From Kitasatospora terrestris (GTDB taxonomy: Bacteria; Actinomycetota; Actinomycetes; Streptomycetales; Streptomycetaceae): a stretch of 64,000 bases of DNA. The position numbers and the translations under genes are program-made. Below, piece by piece: positions 1 to 8,467 of the stretch. The stretch is taken from positions 2,356,001 to 2,420,000 of the forward strand of contig NZ_BAABIS010000001.1 of assembly GCF_039542905.1 (NCBI RefSeq), read 5' to 3'. The number at the start of each line of letters is the position of its first letter. Positions within the stretch are counted from its first letter, which is position 1. Under the pieces are notes generated by a model that did no database searches, was not told where the DNA came from, and worked only from the letters and a program-made list of their open reading frames with translations.

Positions 1-1355
1 GCGGCGATGGCGCCCATCGGCCCGCGCTTGTACGGGTCGCGGTCGCCGCCGCAGCCGACCACCACGTGCAGCCGGCCCTTGGTGACCTCGCGCAGCGACT
101 CGCAGACCGCGGCCAGCGCGTCCGGCTTGTGCGCGTAGTCGACCACGGCGACGTACGGCTGCCCGGCGTCGACCTTCTCCAGCCGGCCCGGGACGCCCGG
201 CACCGAGGCGACCCCGGCGACCGCGGCCGCCAGCGGGACGCCCGCGGTGACCAGCGCGGTGATCGCGCCGAGCGCGTTGGAGACGTTGAACGGGCCGGGC
301 AGCGGCACCGCGGCGTCGGCCTCGGCGCCGTCCGGGCCGACCACGCGGAAGGTCGAGCCGGCCGGGCCGAGCTGCACGTCCACCGCGCGCCAGTCGGCCT
401 CCGGGTCGCCGGCCGCCGAGAAGGTGGTCATCGGGATCGGCGCCTCGGCGGCGAGGCGCCGGCCGTACGCGTCGTCCCGGTTGGTGACGCCCCGGCGGGC
501 CTTGTCGGTCTGGAAGAGCCTGGCCTTGGCCCGGAAGTAGTCCTCCATGTCCGGGTGGAAGTCCAGGTGCTCGGGCGTCAGGTTGTTGAACAGCGCCACG
601 TCGTACACCACGCCGTCGACCCGGCCGTAGACCAGGGCGTGGCTGGAGACTTCCATGACCACCGCGTCCGCGCCGCGCTCGCGCATCACCGCGAGGACGC
701 CGTGCAGGTCGGTGGACTCGGGGGTGGTCCGCTCGCTCTTGATCCGCTCGTCGCCGACCCGCATCTCGACCGTGCCGATCACCCCGGGCACCAGGTCGTG
801 GCCGCGCAGGCCGCCCTCGACCAGGTACGAGGTGGTGGTCTTGCCGTTGGTGCCGGTCAGGCCGATCATCAGCAGCTGCTCGCTCGGCGCTCCGTACACG
901 GCGGCGGCGAGGGTGCCCATCACGGCGCGCGGGCTGGGCACCACCAGCAGCGGGGCGCCGCAGTCGGCGGCCTGCTCGGCGCCGGCCGCGTCGGTCAGCA
1001 CGGCGACCGCCCCGGCCGCGGCGGCCTGGGCGGCGAACCTGGCGCCGTGCACGTTGGCACCGGGGAAGGCCACGTAGACGTCGCCCGGGCGGACCGCCCG
1101 GGAGTCGTGGGTGACACCGGTGACCTGCGGGCCCTCCGCGGCGGGCAGCCCCAGCAGGCGCACCACCTCGGCGAACGGCAGCGCCGGCGCCCGCTCGGGG
1201 CGGGGCGGACTCGCGGAGATTTGATCGGGTTTCGGCACGGCCGGAAGGCTATCGGCCCCGGGCCCCCCAGAGCCAAACCGACCGGAAGCGGACGTGACGC
1301 TGCTCACACCGGACGGCGTTCCGGCCTGCTCGGGGTGTTCGGGGGACGTGCTCAT
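1..1355 (-). CDS. murE: UDP-N-acetylmuramoyl-tripeptide synthetase MurE (3' part beyond window)
   Basis: Cytoplasmic Mur ligase that adds the third stem-peptide residue (diaminopimelate in streptomycetes) to UDP-MurNAc-L-Ala-D-Glu. About 451 codons are visible; the C-terminus with the DNPR substrate-specificity motif lies outside. The translated minus strand shows a disordered N-terminal extension of about 40 residues, then the Mur ligase N-domain, the ATP P-loop TGTNGKTTT, the central-domain motif VMEVSSHAL, NNLTPEHLDFH, and the start of the C-domain (VVDYAHKPDAL, VVGCGGDRD). The ATG at 1355 follows a GAAAGAAG ribosome site and begins 11 bp after the ftsI stop, so it is the fourth gene of the leftward rsmH-ftsL-ftsI-murE operon. 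Identity is certain; DAP specificity is inferred from the lineage. Confidence 0.96.
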   Translation of the reverse strand, partial: MSTSPEHPEQAGTPSGVSSVTSASGRFGSGGPGADSLPAVPKPDQISASPPRPERAPALPFAEVVRLLGLPAAEGPQVTGVTHDSRAVRPGDVYVAFPGANVHGARFAAQAAAAGAVAVLTDAAGAEQAADCGAPLLVVPSPRAVMGTLAAAVYGAPSEQLLMIGLTGTNGKTTTSYLVEGGLRGHDLVPGVIGTVEMRVGDERIKSERTTPESTDLHGVLAVMRERGADAVVMEVSSHALVYGRVDGVVYDVALFNNLTPEHLDFHPDMEDYFRAKARLFQTDKARRGVTNRDDAYGRRLAAEAPIPMTTFSAAGDPEADWRAVDVQLGPAGSTFRVVGPDGAEADAAVPLPGPFNVSNALGAITALVTAGVPLAAAVAGVASVPGVPGRLEKVDAGQPYVAVVDYAHKPDALAAVCESLREVTKGRLHVVVGCGGDRDPYKRGPMGAIA

Positions 1356-1366
1356 GGCCGCTTCTT

Positions 1367-3484
1367 TCAGGGTTTCCACTCGACGGGCAGGTTGGGCGCC
1401 TCGCTGCCGCTCGGCTGGACCCGCAGGGACTTCAGGGCGAACTCCATCACCTGCTTGAACACGGGGCCGCACAGCTGGCCGCCGAAGTGCCCGTTGACCG
1501 GGTCCTGGATGACGCACGAGACCGTCACCCGGGGCTGGTCCGCCGGGGCGAAGCCGATGAAGGAGGCGGTGTACCCGGAGTACTTGCCGGTCTTCGGGTC
1601 CACCCGGTTGGCGGTGCCGGTCTTTCCGGCCACCCGGTAGCCGGGGATCTGCGCCTTGGTGCCGGTGCCCTGCTCGTCGGTGACGACGGACTCCAGCATC
1701 TCGGTCAGCGTCTTCGCGGTCGCTTCCGTCACCACCCGGGTCTGCGCGCCGGCCGGCGCCGGGGTGTACTTCCCGTCCGGGCCGGTGGTGCCGGCCAGCA
1801 GGCCGGGCGCCACCCGCACCCCGCCGTTGGCGATGGTGGAGAAGACCGAGGTGGCCTGCAGGGCGTTGACCGACAGGCCCTGGCCGAACGGGATGGTGAA
1901 CTGCTGCGAGCCGCTCCAGCTCTCCGGCTTGGCCAGGATGCCCCGGGTCTCGCCGGGGAAGCCGAGGCCGGTCGGCTGGCCGATGCCGAACTTCTGCAGG
2001 TAGCCGCCGAGCACCTGGTTGGACTCCGCCTGGGTGTTGCCCAGGGTCTCGGCGGCCTCGATGGTGCCGATGTTGGAGGACTTGGCGAGCACGCCCGCCA
2101 GGGTCAGGTACCAGGTCTCGTGGTCGACGTCGTCGTGGAAGACCCGGTCCGAGCGCTGCAGCGTGTTCGGCACCGTGACGTGGGTGTCCCAGGTGGCCTT
2201 GCCGGTGTCCAGCACCGCGGCCATGGTCATCAGCTTGGCGGTGGAGCCCGGCTCGTAGGCGTCCTGCAGAGCGGCGTTGCCGAGCTGCTCGGGCCGGGCC
2301 GAGGAGAGCTGGTTGGGGTTGAAGCCGGGCGAGGTGGCCATCGCCAGGACCTGACCGGTCCTCACGTCCTGGACGATCACGTACCCCTTCTCCGCCCCGG
2401 CGTTGGAGACCTGGTCGGTGATGGCCCGTTGGGCCGCCCACTGGATGTCCGGATCGATGGTCAGCCGCAGGTCGGTTCCGGGCACCGGGTCCTGCCGGCT
2501 GCCGCCGGCGGTGGCCACCCGGCGCCCGCCGGCCGAGGCGTAGGTGGACTTGCCCGCCACGCCGGCCAGCTGCTGCTGGTACTGCAGCTCAAGGCCGCCG
2601 GTGCCGACGCCCTCGGAGTTGACGAAGCCGACCAGGTTGGCGGCCAGCCCGCCGGCCGGGTAGCTGCGCCGGGTGGACTCGTCCCAGAAGATCCCGGCCA
2701 GCGGATTGGCGCAGGTGCCGTCGAGGAACTGCCGGCCGCCCTGCTCGGCGGGCTTGCCGAGCATCGCCTTCTGCCCGCGGCAGGCCGCGGAGTCGGCCTG
2801 CTTGGTCAGCGTGGAGCGCAGGTCGGCGATCTGCCCCTTGACCTCCGGGGTCTGCCGGGGGGCGAGCAGCGCGTACTGGCTCTTCGGGTTCTTCGGGTTG
2901 AGGTGCAGCGCGGCGGCGAGCTTCTCCTTGGGCTGGCCGAGGATGGGCGCGAGCAGCGCCGCCGCCTGCTCGGGGGCGTCCGGCAGGTGGGCCGCCTCGG
3001 GGGTGAGCATGGTCGGGTCGGCGGTGACGTCGTAGGCGTCCACGCTGGTGGCCAGCACGGTGCCGTCGGCGGCCGTTATCGAGCCGCGCTCGGCGGGGAG
3101 CACCGCCTGGACGTACTTGTTGGCCCCGGCCGCGGCGGCCAGCGCGTCGGAGTCCAGCAGCTGGAGCTGGACCAGCCGGCCGGCGAAGACCGCGAAGACC
3201 AGCGCCAGCGAGCCGGTGACCAGCCGCAGCCGGCGGCGCGGGTCGGCCAGCCGGATGGCGCGCTGCTGCGGACGGGCCGCCGGGCGCTGCGGGCGGCGGG
3301 CGGCCGGGCGGCGGGGGTCGGCGGTGCGGCGCGGCTCGGCGGCGCGCCGGGCCTCGGCCGCACGGCGCGGGTCGGGCGTGCGCGGACGCGGGGCGCGGGG
3401 CCTCGGCTCCTCGCCCCGCGGGCGGGCGGGCCGGGGCGGGCGGCGGTCGCCGGAGCCGCCCGCGGGTCGGCGCGGGGTGCTCAT
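1367..3484 (-). CDS. ftsI: Division transpeptidase FtsI (class B penicillin-binding protein)
   Basis: Septal peptidoglycan DD-transpeptidase, 705 aa. The first ~85 residues are a cytoplasmic Pro/Arg-rich tail, longer than in E. coli FtsI, followed by one membrane segment (about 88-110). A PBP dimerisation domain follows, then the transpeptidase domain with the three active-site motifs: STAK (nucleophile Ser414), SSN (469-471) and KTGTA (from Lys621). The ATG at 3484 overlaps the ftsL stop by 4 bp (ATGA), which indicates translational coupling, and the next gene is murE. It should act with FtsW in septation; in streptomycetes that means mainly sporulation septa. An open frame extends upstream of the ATG to 4207 but would overlap ftsL and rsmH and lacks any family similarity. 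Confidence 0.96.
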   Translation of the reverse strand: MSTPRRPAGGSGDRRPPRPARPRGEEPRPRAPRPRTPDPRRAAEARRAAEPRRTADPRRPAARRPQRPAARPQQRAIRLADPRRRLRLVTGSLALVFAVFAGRLVQLQLLDSDALAAAAGANKYVQAVLPAERGSITAADGTVLATSVDAYDVTADPTMLTPEAAHLPDAPEQAAALLAPILGQPKEKLAAALHLNPKNPKSQYALLAPRQTPEVKGQIADLRSTLTKQADSAACRGQKAMLGKPAEQGGRQFLDGTCANPLAGIFWDESTRRSYPAGGLAANLVGFVNSEGVGTGGLELQYQQQLAGVAGKSTYASAGGRRVATAGGSRQDPVPGTDLRLTIDPDIQWAAQRAITDQVSNAGAEKGYVIVQDVRTGQVLAMATSPGFNPNQLSSARPEQLGNAALQDAYEPGSTAKLMTMAAVLDTGKATWDTHVTVPNTLQRSDRVFHDDVDHETWYLTLAGVLAKSSNIGTIEAAETLGNTQAESNQVLGGYLQKFGIGQPTGLGFPGETRGILAKPESWSGSQQFTIPFGQGLSVNALQATSVFSTIANGGVRVAPGLLAGTTGPDGKYTPAPAGAQTRVVTEATAKTLTEMLESVVTDEQGTGTKAQIPGYRVAGKTGTANRVDPKTGKYSGYTASFIGFAPADQPRVTVSCVIQDPVNGHFGGQLCGPVFKQVMEFALKSLRVQPSGSEAPNLPVEWKP

Positions 3485-4071
3485 CGGCCGCCTCCCGCCG
3501 GGGCCGCCGGGTCGGCCGCGCCGGGGCTGCGGCCCGCGGGGTTCGCGGCGGCCGGGCTGCCCGGCGCCGGGGAGGGGGTGGCGGGCGGGAGCGGGGCCAG
3601 CTCCACCCCGAGGTCGCCGGAGGAGGGGGTGGGCGAGGGGCTCGCCCCGGACTGCCACAGGTCGTTGCCGGTGCGCTTGACCGGCGGGCTGTCCTGCGCC
3701 TCCTTGGGGGTGCCGAGCACGCTGCCGTCGTCCTTCAGGAAGGCCGGGTCGCCGCCCGGCACCATGCCGAGCTCGCGGGCCCGGCGCTCCAGCGCGTCCG
3801 GCGCGGACTGCTGGTCGATCTGGTGCTGCAGGGTCTGCAGCTGGTCGGTCGCCTCGGTGGTCTGCTTGCGCAGCTTGGAGAGGGTGAAGGAGCCTTCGTT
3901 GATCGCGGTGTTGAGCATCAGCAGGCCGAGCAGTCCGGCCGAGAGCAGCACCACCACCAGGACCGCGAAGGGCGTCCGCCCCCGCGCCTGCCGGGCGCCC
4001 GGCCGTACCGTGATGCGTGCCCTGCCCGCCTGCCCGGGGAGCACTCCGCTGCCCCGCACCCCGCCCGCCAC
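3481..4071 (-). CDS. ftsL: Cell-division protein FtsL
   Basis: Small bitopic division protein, 196 aa from GTG 4071. A short basic N-terminus is followed by a hydrophobic segment (TPFAVLVVVLLSAGLLGLL, roughly residues 31-49), then a heptad-like coiled coil rich in Leu/Gln (LSKLRKQTTEATDQLQTLQ). The C-terminus is a long Pro/Ala/Ser tail, typical of actinobacterial FtsL. It should sit in the divisome with FtsB/DivIC and FtsQ, upstream of FtsWI activation. The GTG was chosen because an AGAGGGAG site lies just ahead and it starts 38 bp after the rsmH stop; a second in-frame GTG lies four codons later. The stop overlaps the ftsI ATG. Sequence identity in this family is low, so the call rests on topology and position between rsmH and ftsI. 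Confidence 0.88.
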   Translation of the reverse strand: MAGGVRGSGVLPGQAGRARITVRPGARQARGRTPFAVLVVVLLSAGLLGLLMLNTAINEGSFTLSKLRKQTTEATDQLQTLQHQIDQQSAPDALERRARELGMVPGGDPAFLKDDGSVLGTPKEAQDSPPVKRTGNDLWQSGASPSPTPSSGDLGVELAPLPPATPSPAPGSPAAANPAGRSPGAADPAAPAGGGR

Positions 4072-4109
4072 CGCGCTTCTCCCTCTGGCTCGCCCTCCCC
4101 CAGGCCGGT

Positions 4110-5078
4110 TCAGCCCCGGGTCTCCCTGATCCTCTCCGCCACACGCAACCGCACGGGCGCGGCGCGCCGGTTCTCCTCGATCTCCTCCTCGGTGGCCAGC
4201 TCGGCACCTCGGGTGAGCAGCTTCAACCAGGGCTGGTGCTCCTCCGGGACGATCGGCAGCCCGGGCGGGGCGGTGTTGGTGGCACCGGCCTGGAAGTACT
4301 GCTTGACCAGGCGGTCCTCCAGCGACTGGTAGGACATCACCACGATCCGCCCGCCGAGCGCGAGCCGCTCCAGTGCCCCGGGGATGGCCCGGTCGAGCAC
4401 CTCCAGCTCGCCGTTGACCTCGATCCGCAGCGCCTGGAAGGTGCGCTTGGCCGGGTTCCCTCCGGTGCGCCGGGTGGCGGCCGGGATGGCGTTGCGTACC
4501 AACTCGACCAGACGCGCGCTGTTGGTGAACGGTTCCTTCTCGCGTTCCCGCAGGATCACCGAGGCGATCTTGCCGGCGAACCGCTCCTCGCCGTAGACCT
4601 TGAGGATCCGGGCCAGGTCGCCGTGGCTGTAGGTGTTCAGCACCTCGGCGGCGCTCAGGCCGCGGGTCTGGTCCATCCGCATGTCCAGCGGCGCGTCCTG
4701 GGCGTAGGCGAAGCCGCGGTCGGCCTCGTCCAGCTGCATCGAGGAGACGCCGAGGTCGAAGAGCACGCCCTGGACCCGGGCGATGCCCAGGTCGTCCAGC
4801 ACCTGCGGGATCTCGTCGTAGACGGCGTGCACCAGGGTGGCCCGGTCGCCGAAGCGGGCCAGCCGCTCGCCGGAGAGCTTCAGGGCGGCCGGGTCGCGGT
4901 CGACGGCGACCAGCCGGGCTCCGGGGAACTGGGTGAGGATCGCCTCGCTGTGCCCGCCGAGGCCGAGGGTGGCGTCGACGACCACCGCGCCGGGCTCCGC
5001 GAGCGCCGGGGCGAGCGCGTCCATACAGCGCTGCAGCATCACCGGGACGTGCTTGGGGGCCGGAATGTCGCTGCTCAT
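4110..5078 (-). CDS. rsmH: 16S rRNA m4C1402 methyltransferase RsmH (MraW)
   Basis: SAM-dependent N4-methyltransferase acting on 16S rRNA C1402. It has 322 aa, the usual length. The N-terminal motif HVPVML and the SAM-binding loop [14 protein letters not shown] are followed by [15 protein letters not shown] and the family block [12 protein letters not shown]; the C-terminus has [18 protein letters not shown] 5078 is preceded by GAGGAAGGG at ideal spacing. It is the first gene of the leftward division/wall operon. No mraZ lies upstream; the next gene reads away from it. Confidence 0.96.
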   Translation of the reverse strand: MSSDIPAPKHVPVMLQRCMDALAPALAEPGAVVVDATLGLGGHSEAILTQFPGARLVAVDRDPAALKLSGERLARFGDRATLVHAVYDEIPQVLDDLGIARVQGVLFDLGVSSMQLDEADRGFAYAQDAPLDMRMDQTRGLSAAEVLNTYSHGDLARILKVYGEERFAGKIASVILREREKEPFTNSARLVELVRNAIPAATRRTGGNPAKRTFQALRIEVNGELEVLDRAIPGALERLALGGRIVVMSYQSLEDRLVKQYFQAGATNTAPPGLPIVPEEHQPWLKLLTRGAELATEEEIEENRRAAPVRLRVAERIRETRG

Positions 5079-5442
5079 GGGTTGTCGGCCCTTCCTCGGT
5101 GCAGTTGTGGCGGGCCCATTCTCCCGCACCGGGCCCGCAGGTCCGGACGCCTCCCGTGGTCCCCGCCCGCTCGCCTGGGGAAGGGGTGACCGCCCGGCAC
5201 CGGGGAAGGTGCGCCAGGTGGGCACTGGAGCGGGAGGAGGCCGCGGGCCGCGTACGGACCGGGGCGGCCAGCCTATCGCGCACCCCGGACCAGTCAACGC
5301 ACCTCGTCGGCGCACCACCCGGGCGGAGGTACCGGGGCAAACCGGTCAGTACGCCGGAGCCTCGCCACGGGCCCGCTCACCGCCGGCGGCCAGGCGGCGG
5401 CGCCCCCTTCACGGCAGCGGAAATCCGATTACCGTCGTCCCC
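5079..5442. other. Divergent intergenic region rsmH / carbonic anhydrase, no gene
   Basis: 364 bp without a supportable gene; mraZ, which starts this cluster in many bacteria, is absent here. The rsmH ribosome site is adjacent to its ATG. An 8-bp inverted repeat, GCGGGCCC (5110-5117) and GGGCCCGC (5131-5138), lies about 32-60 bp upstream of rsmH and could fold in its leader or serve as a regulator site. The right end holds the carbonic anhydrase promoter. Confidence 0.7.
5430..5435 (+). promoter_or_regulatory. -10 element of a leaderless promoter (carbonic anhydrase)
   Basis: TACCGT followed by exactly 7 nt and ATG 5443. This spacing puts the transcription start on the initiation codon, and no Shine-Dalgarno sequence is present. 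Confidence 0.6.
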
Positions 5443-5982
5443 ATGACAGTGACCCCCGACCGGCCCGCGCCGTCCGCCGCTGCCAGCTCCGAGCCCACGA
5501 TCACCGACCGGTTCGTCGAAGCCAACCGGGTCTACGCGCAGACCTTCCGCGACGGCGGCATGGACGCCCGCCCGGTGCAGAAGGTCACCGTGGTGGCCTG
5601 CATGGACGCCCGGCTCGACCTGTTCGCCGCACTCGGCCTGGACCTCGGCGACGCCCACATCATCCGCAACGCGGGCGGTGTCGTCACCGACGACACGATC
5701 CGCTCGCTCACCATCAGCCAGCGCGCCCTGGGCACCCGCTCGGTCGTGCTGATCCACCACACCGGCTGCGGCCTGCTCGGTCTGACCGAGGACTTCCGCC
5801 GCGAGCTGGAGCTCGAGGTCGGCCAGCGCCCGCAGTGGGCGGTGGAGTCCTTCGTGGACCTGGACGGCGACGTCCGCCAGTCCATGACGCGCGTGCGCAC
5901 CTCGCCGTTCCTGCTCCACAAGGACGACGTCCGCGGCTTCGTCTTCGACGTCCACACCGGGCTGCTCCGCGAGATCGTCTGA
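5443..5982 (+). CDS. Beta-class carbonic anhydrase
   Basis: Cytoplasmic zinc enzyme interconverting CO2 and bicarbonate, 179 aa, a compact beta-class form similar in size to mycobacterial Rv1284. Zinc ligands are visible as Cys53, His106 and Cys109 (VACMDAR and IHHTGCG), and the Asp55/Arg57 catalytic dyad is intact. The usual long C-terminal helical region is short. The longer open frame upstream (to 4837) is a shadow over rsmH; ATG 5443 has no ribosome site but sits 7 nt after a -10 hexamer, so it is probably read as a leaderless mRNA. It is transcribed alone and ends at a strong hairpin. Confidence 0.92.
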   Translation: MTVTPDRPAPSAAASSEPTITDRFVEANRVYAQTFRDGGMDARPVQKVTVVACMDARLDLFAALGLDLGDAHIIRNAGGVVTDDTIRSLTISQRALGTRSVVLIHHTGCGLLGLTEDFRRELELEVGQRPQWAVESFVDLDGDVRQSMTRVRTSPFLLHKDDVRGFVFDVHTGLLREIV

Positions 5983-5987
5983 CCCCC

Positions 5988-6028
5988 GGCGGCTCCGGGG
6001 AGCCCGCTGTCGCGCCCCCGGAGCCGCC
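5988..6028 (+). terminator. Terminator of the carbonic anhydrase gene
   Basis: Perfect 13-bp inverted repeat (5988-6000 and 6016-6028, arm GGCGGCTCCGGGG) with a 15-nt loop, starting 5 bp after the stop codon. There is no strong T-run, as is common in streptomycetes. Confidence 0.7.
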
Positions 6029-6135
6029 CAAATTGGGACAGTGCACGCATTGTCGCCCACCTGAGTGACTTCTGGCCTCCTGACAGGGAAGAATGCGCCT
6101 GGTTCTTCGGGGAAACACGCATTGGGAGCGGACGG

Positions 6136-7143
6136 GTGACGACCTACAACGGGCAGGGCGCAACGGCGGGGGCCGCGCAGCGGGAGCCGGTCGATCTGGC
6201 GGAGCTGGCGGCGGTCGTCGACCGGGTCCGGGCTTCGGTCGAGAGCGTCATCGAGGGCAAGCCCGAGGCGGTGCGGATCGCGCTGACCGTGCTGCTGGCC
6301 GAGGGCCACCTGCTGCTGGAGGACGTCCCCGGCGTCGGCAAGACGATGCTCGCCAAGGCCCTGGCCCGCTCGCTGGACTGCAGCGTCCGCCGGATCCAGT
6401 TCACCCCGGACCTGCTGCCGTCCGACGTGACCGGCACCAACGTCTTCGACCAGCACCAGCGCGACTTCGAGTTCCGGCCGGGCGCGATCTTCGCGCAGAT
6501 CGTGGTCGGCGACGAGATCAACCGGGCCTCGCCGAAGACCCAGTCCGCCCTCCTGGAGTCGATGGAGGAGCGCCAGGTCACCATCGACGGCACCAGCTAC
6601 GAGCTGCCGTCGCCGTTCATGGTGATCGCCACCCAGAACCCGGTCGAGATGGAGGGCACCTACTCCCTCCCGGAGGCCCAGCGGGACCGCTTCATGGCCC
6701 GGGTCTCGATCGGCTACCCCAGCCCCGAGGCCGAGTACGCGATGCTCGACCTGCACTCGGCGGCCAACCCGCTGGAGGACCTCCAGCCGGTCGCCCACGC
6801 GCACGACCTGCTGAAGCTGATCGACCTGGTCAAGACGGTGTACGTGTCCGACCCGGTGCGCCGCTACGCGGTCGACCTGGTGGGCGCCACCCGCACCTCG
6901 CCGGAGCTGCGCCTGGGCGCCTCGCCGCGCGCCACCCTGCACCTGGTCCGCGCCGCGAGAGCGCACGCCGCCCTGGACGGCCGCGACTACGTGCTGCCGG
7001 ACGACATCCAGGCGCTGGCCGTGCCGGTCCTCGCGCACCGCCTGCTGCCGACCTCCGAGACCCAACTGAGCCGCCGCACCTCCGAGCAGGTGGTGCTCGA
7101 CCTGGTGGCCCGACTGCCGATCCCGCGTCCGCAGGGCCGCTGA
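6136..7143 (+). CDS. MoxR-family AAA+ ATPase
   Basis: AAA+ chaperone-type ATPase of the MoxR family, 335 aa. Walker A is EDVPGVGKT (about residues 62-70), Walker B is VVGDEINRA, sensor 1 is IATQNPVE, and the arginine-finger region is EAQRDRF; the C-terminal lid domain ends in LVARLPIPRPQG. GTG 6136 has GGGAG upstream. The next gene, a DUF58 protein, starts 1 bp after the stop, and a transglutaminase-type membrane protein overlaps that. MoxR-DUF58-transglutaminase is a widely conserved trio thought to act in maturation or assembly of protein complexes at the membrane; the client here is unknown. Confidence 0.93.
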   Translation: MTTYNGQGATAGAAQREPVDLAELAAVVDRVRASVESVIEGKPEAVRIALTVLLAEGHLLLEDVPGVGKTMLAKALARSLDCSVRRIQFTPDLLPSDVTGTNVFDQHQRDFEFRPGAIFAQIVVGDEINRASPKTQSALLESMEERQVTIDGTSYELPSPFMVIATQNPVEMEGTYSLPEAQRDRFMARVSIGYPSPEAEYAMLDLHSAANPLEDLQPVAHAHDLLKLIDLVKTVYVSDPVRRYAVDLVGATRTSPELRLGASPRATLHLVRAARAHAALDGRDYVLPDDIQALAVPVLAHRLLPTSETQLSRRTSEQVVLDLVARLPIPRPQGR

Positions 7144-7144
7144 C

Positions 7145-8467
7145 ATGGCGCGCTCCGACAACCCCGCCGGTTTCCGGGCGGGGCTGCGCGGGCTGACCAC
7201 CCGGGGCCGTTCCTTCCTGGCCGCCGGCCTGACCGCGGCGCTCTGCGCGTACGTCTTCGGCCAGGACGCGCTGTTCCGGGTCGGCGTGCTGCTGGCCACC
7301 CTGCCGCTGGCCTCCTCGCTGCTGCTGATGCGCACCCGCTACCGGGTGGCCGGCGGGCGCCGGCTCTCCCCGCACCGCGCGGCGGCCGGCCAGGAGGCCC
7401 GGGTCCACCTGCGCCTGGACAACGTCTCCCGGGTGCCCACCGGCCTGCTGCTGCTGGAGGACCGGGTGCCGTACGTGCTCGGTCCGCGCCCGCGCTTCGT
7501 GCTGGACCGGGTCGAGCAGCACGGCTACCGCGAGGTCTCCTACCGGGTCCGCTCCGACCTGCGCGGCCGCTACCAGCTCGGCCCGCTGCAGCTGCGGCTC
7601 TCCGACCCGTTCGGGATGTGCGAGCTGACCCGTTCCTTCGCCGCCTCCGACCTGCTCACCGTGGTGCCGCAGGTCCAGGACCTGCCGGCGGTCGCCCTGC
7701 CCGGCGAGTGGGGCGGCCAGGGCGACTCCAACACCCACGCGCTGGCCCTGGCCGGCGACGACGACGTGATCCCGCGCGAGTACCGGCACGGCGACGACCT
7801 GCGCCGGGTGCACTGGAAGTCCACCGCGCGGTACGGCGAGCTGATGGTGCGCCGCGAGGAGCAGCCGCTGAAGGCCCGCGCCACCGTGCTGCTGGACACC
7901 CGGGAGATCGCCCACCGCGGCAGCGGACCGGCCTCCTCCTTCGAGTGGGCGGTCTCCTGCGCCGCCTCGATCGGCGTCCACCTGGTCGAGCGCGGCTACC
8001 AGACCCGGCTGCTCACCGACACCGGCGTCTCGGTGCCCGAGCCGGGCACCGGTGCCCCGAGCATCGCCGAGGCCGCCGGCCTGCTGCTGGACACCCTCGC
8101 GGTGGTCGAGCACTCCGACGGCGGCGGCCTGGCCCGCGCCGAGGACGCGCTCCGGGCGCACGGCGAGGGCCTGCTGGTGGCGGTCCTCGGCTCGCTCGAC
8201 GAGGAGCAGGCGGTCCGTCTCGGCCGGCTGCGCCGCCGGGCCGGCGGCGCGGTCGCCCTGCTGCTGGACACCGCCAGCTGGACCGGCCTCGGCACGCTGC
8301 TGCCCGGCTTCGGCGAGGACACCGCCCACGAGGACAACGTGGCCCGGCTGCGCCAGGCCGGCTGGACGGTGCTCCCGGTCAAGGCCGGCGACTCGCTGCC
8401 CCGGCTGTGGCGGGCCGCCGACCGCACCCAGAACTCGACGGCCTACGGAAACGAGGTGGGGGCGTGA
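7145..8467 (+). CDS. DUF58 domain membrane protein
   Basis: 440 aa. Two hydrophobic segments near the N-terminus (SFLAAGLTAALCAYVFG and the following VGVLLATLPLASSLLLM) anchor it. A beta-rich central part and the DUF58 core follow, with the signature IPREYRHGDDLRRVHWKSTAR around residues 209-229. The C-terminal half resembles a von Willebrand A-type fold. It starts 1 bp after the MoxR stop, and its TGA overlaps the next start (GTGA), so the three genes are translationally coupled. DUF58 proteins are thought to pair with MoxR ATPases. Function in streptomycetes is not established. Confidence 0.92.
   Translation: MARSDNPAGFRAGLRGLTTRGRSFLAAGLTAALCAYVFGQDALFRVGVLLATLPLASSLLLMRTRYRVAGGRRLSPHRAAAGQEARVHLRLDNVSRVPTGLLLLEDRVPYVLGPRPRFVLDRVEQHGYREVSYRVRSDLRGRYQLGPLQLRLSDPFGMCELTRSFAASDLLTVVPQVQDLPAVALPGEWGGQGDSNTHALALAGDDDVIPREYRHGDDLRRVHWKSTARYGELMVRREEQPLKARATVLLDTREIAHRGSGPASSFEWAVSCAASIGVHLVERGYQTRLLTDTGVSVPEPGTGAPSIAEAAGLLLDTLAVVEHSDGGGLARAEDALRAHGEGLLVAVLGSLDEEQAVRLGRLRRRAGGAVALLLDTASWTGLGTLLPGFGEDTAHEDNVARLRQAGWTVLPVKAGDSLPRLWRAADRTQNSTAYGNEVGA

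Noticed and set aside
1487..4129. An 880-codon open frame on the plus strand
   Set aside because: Antisense to ftsI and ftsL, which have clear motifs and operon structure.
5079..5442. A hidden mraZ gene upstream of rsmH
   Set aside because: No frame shows the MraZ/AbrB-like repeat; the region only yields Arg/Pro-rich shadow peptides.
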